DNA of 64,000 nt. Source: Cellvibrio sp. PSBB023. GTDB lineage: Bacteria > Pseudomonadota > Gammaproteobacteria > Pseudomonadales > Cellvibrionaceae. The stretch covers positions 1,240,001 to 1,304,000 of the forward strand of contig NZ_CP019799.1 in NCBI RefSeq assembly GCF_002007605.1, in the 5' to 3' direction. The notes below the pieces were generated by a model. The model saw only the letters and a list, made by a program, of their open reading frames with translations. It ran no database searches and had not been told where the DNA came from. The first letter of the stretch is position 1; each line of letters starts with the position of its first letter. This document shows positions 58,658-64,000 of the stretch, piece by piece. Both the position numbers and the translations under genes were made by a program.

Positions 58658-59622
58658 ATGAAAATTCGCGACCTCGACTTATCCGACAACGCTATCAACC
58701 AAGAACATGAAGCGCTCGGAATCCCCCGGTAGAACAAATCCCCCTTCATCCGATTATTCGCACCGCCGTATGGTTTGCCATATTGACCTTGATTGGCCTT
58801 GTCATCCTGGGGGCTACCAAACTCTTTGGTAACAGTTGGGGCGAAGGTCTGGAAACTATCGAGACCACACTCAATGACTCCATGTTCTGGAACGCATTAC
58901 TCGTAGGTTTGCTGGCACAAATCGTCGATGGCGCATTGGGCATGGCCTATGGGCTGACTTCTACCAGCTTCTTGCTGGCAACCGGTGCCTCACCAGCCAT
59001 GGCAAGCGCGTCGGTACATATGGCTGAAGTATTTACCACTGGCATCTCCGGCGTCTCTCATGCCAAGTTCGGCAATGTCGACAAAAAGCTGTTCTTACGC
59101 TTGTTGATCCCCGGCATTATCGGTGGACTGCTTGGCGCGGTCGTGGTAACACAAATAGATGGCGACACCCTCAAGCCATTTATCACCGTTTATTTACTGC
59201 TGATGGGCGCTTACGTACTGAGTAAAGCCTTTCGCAAACATATCGCCACGCGCAAAGGCGAAGCCAAACACGTTGCCAAACTTGCTTTGCTTGGCGGCTT
59301 TGTCGATACCTCTGGCGGTGGCGGTTGGGGCCCGGTTGTTACCACCACATTGGTCGGCACCGGCCACGACCCACGCACAACCATAGGCTCAGTTAATTTT
59401 GCCGAGTTTTTTCTGACCCTCACCAGCGCAGCTTCATTGTTCATTTTGGTGGATGAAACCATCTGGCATGTAGTGGCAGGCTTGATCATCGGCGGATTGT
59501 TTGCCGCGCCCTTTGCTGCCTACGCGTGCAAAAAGTTCTCCACAAGAACCCTGCTGATTTTGGTTGGCCTGCTCATCAGTGGTATTTCCGTGTTCAATTT
59601 GTACAAAGCCTTGGCTGGCTAA
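58658..59622 (+). CDS. TauE/SafE-family sulfite/organosulfonate exporter, frameshifted near the start
   Basis: Membrane protein of the TauE/SafE family with about eight helices: LLAQIVDGALGMAYGLTSTS and GFVDTSGGGGWGPVVTTTL are the paired family motifs. The intact frame begins at a TTG (58783), but the first helix clearly continues upstream in the same frame (HPIIRTAVWFAILTLIGLV). A proper start, ATG at 58658 (MKIRDLDLSDNAINQEHEAL), lies in another frame and reaches TAG at 58730. Adding one C to the C5 run at 58723-58727 joins the two into one 321-residue protein. It is thus a sequencing error, a phase-variable run or a broken gene. Likely exports sulfite, useful when sulfonates are desulfonated. 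Confidence 0.82.
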
Positions 59623-59647
59623 TTTTTCCGCTCAAAAAACCAACAGC

Positions 59648-59680
59648 AACAGGCCATTTGTATTGGCCTGTTTCGCTTTT
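59648..59680 (+). terminator. Terminator after the TauE gene
   Basis: AACAGGCCA (59648-59656) pairs with TGGCCTGTT (59664-59672), followed by TCGCTTTTT. Confidence 0.75.
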
Positions 59681-59771
59681 TCAGTCTCTCGCCAAACACA
59701 CCCCAGGGTTTTGATAGGCAAGCGAATCCCGTAGAATGGCCGCCTGTTTTCACCTCAGCCGGTTATACCTC

Positions 59772-62426
59772 ATGTCCAATACGCTCGAAGCCAATGACAG
59801 CCATACCCCGATGATGCAGCAATACTTGCGCATCAAAGCCCAGCATAAAGATGAAATTGTGTTCTATCGCATGGGGGATTTTTACGAGCTGTTTTTTGAT
59901 GATGCTAAAAAAGCATCCGAAATTCTGGATATCACCCTGACGGCGCGCGGCAAATCCAACGGTGAACCCATTCCCATGGCGGGCATTCCCTTCCACTCTG
60001 CCGATGGCTATCTCGCCAAATTGGTAAAAGAGGGAATCTCGGTAGCGGTTTGCGAACAAGTTGGTGATCCAGCTACCAGCAAAGGCCCGGTGGAACGCAA
60101 AGTCATGCGTATTGTGACGCCCGGTACCGTGAGCGACGAAGCACTGCTCGATTCACGCCGCGACAATTTGCTGGTGGCCTTGCATCAAGCTGGCGAAACT
60201 TTTGGTATTGCCTCACTCGATATGGCCAGCGGTCGTTTTTTAGTGCTGGAGGTGGAAGGACTGGAATCTGCACTGGGTGAATTGCAGCGCTTGAGTCCGG
60301 CGGAATTATTAATCAGTGATCACATCACCACACCCGCACTGGTGGAAAACCGCAAAGGCTTGCGCCGTCGTGGCCCTTGGGAGTTTGACCTGGAAACAGC
60401 AGAGCGCTTATTAATCCAGCAATTTGCCACCAAAGACCTGGCCGGATTTGGCTGCGATCATTTAAAAGCGGCGCTCTGTGCAGCGGGCTGCCTGCTCAGT
60501 TATGCGCGCGAAACCCAGCGTACAGCCCTGCCCCATGTGCGCAGCCTCGCCCATGAAAACCGCGATGAAGCGGTGATTATGGATGCCGCTACACGGCGCA
60601 ACCTGGAGCTGGATATCAACCTCACCGGCGGCGATGAGCACACTTTATTTTCCGTACTTAACCGCACTGCCACCAGTATGGGTAGCCGTTTGCTGCGCCG
60701 CTGGTTAAATCGTCCATTGCGCGATTTGGCGTTGTTGATTGGCCGACAAGATGCCATTGCCGAACTGCAACACAATTATGCGTTTGAAGTGTTTAACGGC
60801 ATTTTAAAACGTGTTGGCGATATGGAGCGTATTCTGGGGCGTTTGGCATTGCGCTCAGCGCGCCCACGGGATTTATCCCGCCTGCTCATGTCAGTTGGGA
60901 CCTACCCCGAATTACAAAACGAACTAGCGCACACACAATCGCCGCAATTAAAAAATCTCGCGCAGCAGATTTCCACGTTTCCTGACATAGTCGATTTATT
61001 GTCGCGCGCGATTATTGAAAACCCACCGGTTGTCATTCGCGATGGCGGCGTTATTGCAGAAGGTTACGATGCGGAATTGGATGAGCTGCGCAATATCAGC
61101 ACCAATGCCGGTCAATATTTATTGGATCTGGAAACCCGTGAGCGCGAACGCACTGGCATACCGACGTTAAAAGTTGGCTATAACCGCGTGCATGGTTATT
61201 TTATTGAATTAACCTCGGCACAATCGGAAAAAGCACCGGCAGATTATATTCGTCGCCAAACCTTAAAAAATGCCGAGCGTTACATCACGCCGGAATTAAA
61301 AGAGTTTGAAGATAAAGCACTCTCCGCACAAAGCCGCGCGCTCGCACGCGAGAAAGCGCTGTACGAAGAATTAGTTGATATTTTAAATAATCAATTAATT
61401 CCCCTGCAGGATTCAGCTGCGGCTGTTGCCGAATTGGATGTGCTCACCACACTGGCCGAACGTGCCGACGCGCTTGGCTTCTGCAAGCCAACCCTGACCC
61501 TGCAAGCAGGCATCCATATCAGCGGTGGTCGCCACCCGGTTGTTGAGCAAGTCACTACAGCACCCTTCGTACCCAATGATTTGGACTTTACGCCGCAGCG
61601 CCATATGCTGATCATCACCGGCCCGAATATGGGCGGTAAATCGACCTACATGCGACAGGCAGCGCTCATCACACTGCTTGCGCATATCGGCAGTTTTGTA
61701 CCGGCACAACAAGCTACCATTGGTATTGTTGATCGCATTTTTACCCGTATTGGCTCAGCCGATGATCTGGCGGGCGGACGCTCTACCTTCATGGTGGAGA
61801 TGACTGAAACCGCCAATATTTTGCACAATGCCACGGCGCGCAGCCTGGTATTAATGGATGAAATCGGCCGCGGTACCAGCACCTTTGATGGCCTGTCATT
61901 GGCGTGGGCCTGCGCAAAACATCTCGCCGAAAAAGTGCGTGCATTTACCTTATTTGCGACGCATTATTTTGAAATTACTACGCTACCGGAAACTGTTAGC
62001 GGCATTGCCAACGTGCATTTGAACGCGACAGAACACAAAGACAACATTGTGTTTTTGCACAAAGTACAAGAAGGACCCGCCAGCAAAAGTTATGGTTTGC
62101 AAGTAGCCAAGCTAGCCGGTATTCCCGCGCAAGTATTGGCTGAAGCCCAGCAACAATTGCACCTGCTGGAAAATGGCGAACATCCGCATGCGATTAAATC
62201 GTCATCAACGGTGGCGGCAAGTACGGTTATTGCAACAACTGATGCAGTACAAGCCACCAGTGAACCTGCAGCAGCACCGGCATCGCCACTGCAATCGGGC
62301 CTGTTTGATACACTGCCTAACCCGGCACTCGCGGCATTGCATAAAATCAATCCCGATAGCCTCAGTCCACGCGAAGCGCTGGAACAGTTGTATCGCTTGA
62401 AAGAACTCTACGCCAAAGGGAAATAG
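59772..62426 (+). CDS. mutS: DNA mismatch repair protein MutS
   Basis: Mismatch-recognition ATPase of 884 residues. The mismatch-contact motif is in [16 protein letters not shown] (Phe-x-Glu, about residues 38-40); connector, core and clamp domains follow; Walker A is [14 protein letters not shown], Walker [16 protein letters not shown] and the C-terminal beta-clamp/tetramer region ends [21 protein letters not shown] use the ATG at 59772 (MSNTLEAN) and not the upstream ATG at 59736, which lies in a TAGAATGG stretch that looks like a -10 region. A long inverted repeat (62459-62467 with 62495-62503) after the stop may be a weak terminator. Confidence 0.96.
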   Translation: MSNTLEANDSHTPMMQQYLRIKAQHKDEIVFYRMGDFYELFFDDAKKASEILDITLTARGKSNGEPIPMAGIPFHSADGYLAKLVKEGISVAVCEQVGDPATSKGPVERKVMRIVTPGTVSDEALLDSRRDNLLVALHQAGETFGIASLDMASGRFLVLEVEGLESALGELQRLSPAELLISDHITTPALVENRKGLRRRGPWEFDLETAERLLIQQFATKDLAGFGCDHLKAALCAAGCLLSYARETQRTALPHVRSLAHENRDEAVIMDAATRRNLELDINLTGGDEHTLFSVLNRTATSMGSRLLRRWLNRPLRDLALLIGRQDAIAELQHNYAFEVFNGILKRVGDMERILGRLALRSARPRDLSRLLMSVGTYPELQNELAHTQSPQLKNLAQQISTFPDIVDLLSRAIIENPPVVIRDGGVIAEGYDAELDELRNISTNAGQYLLDLETRERERTGIPTLKVGYNRVHGYFIELTSAQSEKAPADYIRRQTLKNAERYITPELKEFEDKALSAQSRALAREKALYEELVDILNNQLIPLQDSAAAVAELDVLTTLAERADALGFCKPTLTLQAGIHISGGRHPVVEQVTTAPFVPNDLDFTPQRHMLIITGPNMGGKSTYMRQAALITLLAHIGSFVPAQQATIGIVDRIFTRIGSADDLAGGRSTFMVEMTETANILHNATARSLVLMDEIGRGTSTFDGLSLAWACAKHLAEKVRAFTLFATHYFEITTLPETVSGIANVHLNATEHKDNIVFLHKVQEGPASKSYGLQVAKLAGIPAQVLAEAQQQLHLLENGEHPHAIKSSSTVAASTVIATTDAVQATSEPAAAPASPLQSGLFDTLPNPALAALHKINPDSLSPREALEQLYRLKELYAKGK

Positions 62427-62609
62427 CCATTAAAAGGAACTATTCTCAACTGGCTGAATTTACCGGCATTTAAGCGGCTTTTCTGTGGATTTTCGCCGGT
62501 AAAAGCCTACCCAAATGGGTGGCGGCTGTTTAGAATGCGCGCTCTTGTTTTGGCGCTACTCTGGTTGCGCGCATTAACTATCGAATTCTGTTACTTGTGG
62601 GAGTCTCCT

Positions 62610-62933
62610 ATGACGTTTGTAGTTGGGGAAAATTGCATTAAATGTAAACACACTGACTGTGTGGAAGTATGCCCGGTAGATTGCTTCTACGAAGGCCCCA
62701 ATTTTTTGGTGATTCACCCGGATGAGTGCATTGATTGCGCACTCTGCGAGCCTGAGTGCCCGGTAGGCGCGATTTTCTCGGAAGATGAGCTACCCGAAGA
62801 CCAAGCAGTATTCCTTGAGTTGAACGCCGAGCTGGCGCAAGTCTGGCCAAACATCACTGAGATGAAAGATGCACCGGCAGATCATGCCGATTGGGATGGC
62901 GTTCCAGGCAAGTTGCAGTATCTGGAGCGTTAA
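62610..62933 (+). CDS. fdxA: 7-Fe ferredoxin FdxA
   Basis: Ferredoxin of 107 residues with two clusters. The N-terminal [18 protein letters not shown] and the second [16 protein letters not shown] supply cysteines for a 3Fe-4S and a 4Fe-4S cluster. The C-terminal half is acidic and ends in the conserved [10 protein letters not shown]. The ATG at 62610 has GGGAG upstream; the earlier frame start at 62535 is not used. It follows mutS, as in Pseudomonas. Confidence 0.96.
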   Translation: MTFVVGENCIKCKHTDCVEVCPVDCFYEGPNFLVIHPDECIDCALCEPECPVGAIFSEDELPEDQAVFLELNAELAQVWPNITEMKDAPADHADWDGVPGKLQYLER

Positions 62934-62957
62934 TTGCCCTACCCGGTGTAACGGCTC

Positions 62958-62988
62958 AAAAAACCGCGCTTGTCGCGGTTTTTTTTCG
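62958..62988 (+). terminator. Terminator after fdxA
   Basis: AAAAAACCGCG pairs with CGCGGTTTTTTTT around the loop CTTGT (62969-62973). Confidence 0.92.
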
Positions 62989-63092
62989 CCCGGCAAAACT
63001 GGCCATTTAAACGCCTGTGCTACACTCAAGTGGATTTTTAGACCAAGCAAAACCCACATCCCAATGAAGTAACCAATAACGAGGATCATGCT

Positions 63093-63401
63093 ATGGGGAT
63101 CAATGATAAGCCTTACAGCGAAAAGCGCGATTTCATCCGAATGAAGATTGGCGCCCCTTTAAACGCTAAAATTGCAGCCGAATCCGAGGTTATTGAAGGC
63201 CGCTGTCTTGACTTGAGCGGCGGCGGTTTACAAGTAGAGGCTCAGCAAGCACTGGCGATAGGAACACAAGTGGAAGTGGAGGTTTCATCCGACCACGGTC
63301 ATAGCCCTACCCTGAAAGCAAATGCCAAGGTGGTTCGCGCCGCGCAATCCGATAGCGGCAGCCATCTACTGGGTTTGGAGATTGTCAGTATTTTGCCTTA
63401 G
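63093..63401 (+). CDS. PilZ-domain protein (c-di-GMP binding)
   Basis: Single PilZ domain of 102 residues. The c-di-GMP contacts are seen in the RxxxR-like stretch EKRDFIRMKI (about residues 11-20) and in CLDLSGGGLQVEA (D-x-S-x-x-G motif). Length is normal for a free-standing PilZ adaptor. RBS ACGAGGATCATGCT precedes the ATG. Target unknown. Confidence 0.9.
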   Translation: MGINDKPYSEKRDFIRMKIGAPLNAKIAAESEVIEGRCLDLSGGGLQVEAQQALAIGTQVEVEVSSDHGHSPTLKANAKVVRAAQSDSGSHLLGLEIVSILP

Positions 63402-63457
63402 GGTTGATTCTCCCTAAACATACACCTCAATACCCTTATATAGAGTGTACAGCGCAT

Positions 63458-63487
63458 AAAAAACGGCTACCGAAGTAGCCGTTTTTT
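63458..63487. terminator. Bidirectional terminator between PilZ gene and mlaA
   Basis: AAAAAACGGCTAC (63458-63470) pairs with GTAGCCGTTTTTT (63475-63487) around CGAA. Works for both convergent genes. Confidence 0.92.
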
Positions 63488-63518
63488 ATTGCGTAATCAA
63501 ATAGTTGGATGGTGATAC

Positions 63519-64000
63519 CTAGAAATCACCTTCAAAGTCTTCGTCGCTAAAATCTTCCGCCCCAAAGTCATCTGTTACCTCACCATTGCTGATGAGATAG
63601 GCACGGCGTTGCAGATACACATCACGAATAAATACGTAACGATCGCCAGTGATATTTTTTTCCAATTCCAGCAACCCGGCACGAGCATCCAGAATAGACA
63701 GTGCCTTAACACTAATTTCTGTGCCTTCATGGTTAATGTAAGTGGTTGGGTCAGTGTACCAATCAACAGGTCTACTCAAAGTATCGCGCACCGTGCTCGG
63801 CCCCAAGAGTGGCAGCACCAGGTATGGCCCCTGCCCTACACCCCAGGTTGACAAGGTCTGGCCAAAATCCTCCGGAGTATCTGCCGGCAAATTCATGTGC
63901 TTGGCAACATCCAGTAAGCCGCCCAAGCCCAGAGTACTGTTTACTAAAAACCGGCCAGTATCGTAGCCGGCACCTTTGAAGTCCCCTTGCAACGTACCGT
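63519..64000 (-). CDS. mlaA: MlaA (VacJ) phospholipid-transport lipoprotein, N-terminal part outside window
   Basis: The C-terminal 160 codons of MlaA, the outer-membrane component that removes misplaced phospholipids. Seen are LQGDFKGAGYDTGRFLVNST followed by LGLGGLLDVAKHMNL, then EDFGQTLSTWGVGQGPYLVL, PLLGPSTVRDTLSRPVD and a final acidic tail (DDFGAEDFSDEDFEGDF). The reading frame runs off the window edge in frame, so the start, signal peptide and lipobox are not visible. Confidence 0.95.
   Translation of the reverse strand, partial: GTLQGDFKGAGYDTGRFLVNSTLGLGGLLDVAKHMNLPADTPEDFGQTLSTWGVGQGPYLVLPLLGPSTVRDTLSRPVDWYTDPTTYINHEGTEISVKALSILDARAGLLELEKNITGDRYVFIRDVYLQRRAYLISNGEVTDDFGAEDFSDEDFEGDF

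Noticed and set aside
62459..62503. Inverted repeat TTTACCGGC/GCCGGTAAA after mutS as terminator
   Set aside because: The loop is 27 bases and no T-run follows; it is at best a weak or rho-assisted end.
1..64000. tRNA, rRNA, CRISPR, insertion sequences or prophage
   Set aside because: No transposase, integrase, repeat-spacer array or RNA gene could be recognised; the encapsulin shares the HK97 capsid fold but has no phage neighbours.

Overview
The window looks like a chromosomal piece of a Cellvibrio-like gammaproteobacterium. This is inferred from the mutS-fdxA-PilZ neighbourhood at the right end, the many FecI/FecR-type surface-signalling pairs, the Ton-heavy gene content and a GC content near 50 percent. 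No phylogenetic search was run. No rRNA, tRNA, CRISPR array, insertion sequence or phage gene was seen.

Layout. (1) 1-10750 is an iron and heme block. It holds a HasR-like heme receptor cut by the window edge with its sigma/anti-sigma pair, two further FecI/FecR pairs, a heme oxygenase-DUF454-TonB operon, and a DUF3649-PepSY-DUF3325 inner-membrane module. Good Fur-like boxes precede two of these units. (2) 10915-15523 is a family 2A encapsulin operon for sulfur: rhodanese, serine O-acetyltransferase, XRE-type regulator, encapsulin shell and a cysteine desulfurase with a long cargo-type N-terminus. An EAL-like protein and a class II glutamine amidotransferase follow on the other strand. (3) 17586-50670 is a large organosulfur scavenging region. 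It has an outer-membrane receptor, its own TonB-ExbB-ExbD, a Yej-type importer, a split SsuABC-type importer, three exporter genes (one single-gene, one heterodimeric), three flavin-dependent monooxygenases (one DszA/NtaA-like, two SsuD-like), an SsuE-like reductase, a nitroreductase, a class II aldolase-like protein and four paralogues of the desulfinase DszB. (4) 50941-59622 is inorganic sulfur metabolism: secreted sulfurtransferase, YeeE/YedE transporter, Sbp-CysT-CysW without CysA, O-acetylhomoserine sulfhydrylase, a 1-Cys peroxiredoxin and a frameshifted TauE/SafE gene. (5) 59772-64000 is housekeeping: mutS, fdxA, a PilZ protein and mlaA (partial).

How it fits together. An SfnR-like sigma-54 activator (38467-39639) sits inside region 3. 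I found nine -24/-12 sigma-54 promoter sequences, each upstream of a transcription unit in that region. They precede the receptor, the Ton motor, the SsuA/permease operon, all four DszB-like genes, the heterodimeric exporter and the SsuE-SsuB-SsuF operon. This suggests one switch controlling uptake across the outer membrane, uptake across the inner membrane, oxidation, desulfination, reductant supply and possibly export of the desulfurised carbon skeleton. Many of these proteins contain almost no cysteine or methionine; the 792-residue receptor has none after its start codon, as expected for proteins made when sulfur is scarce. The strongest candidate for an undescribed system is this sigma-54-controlled, Ton-coupled module built on four DszB-like proteins, next to a sulfur-storing encapsulin operon.
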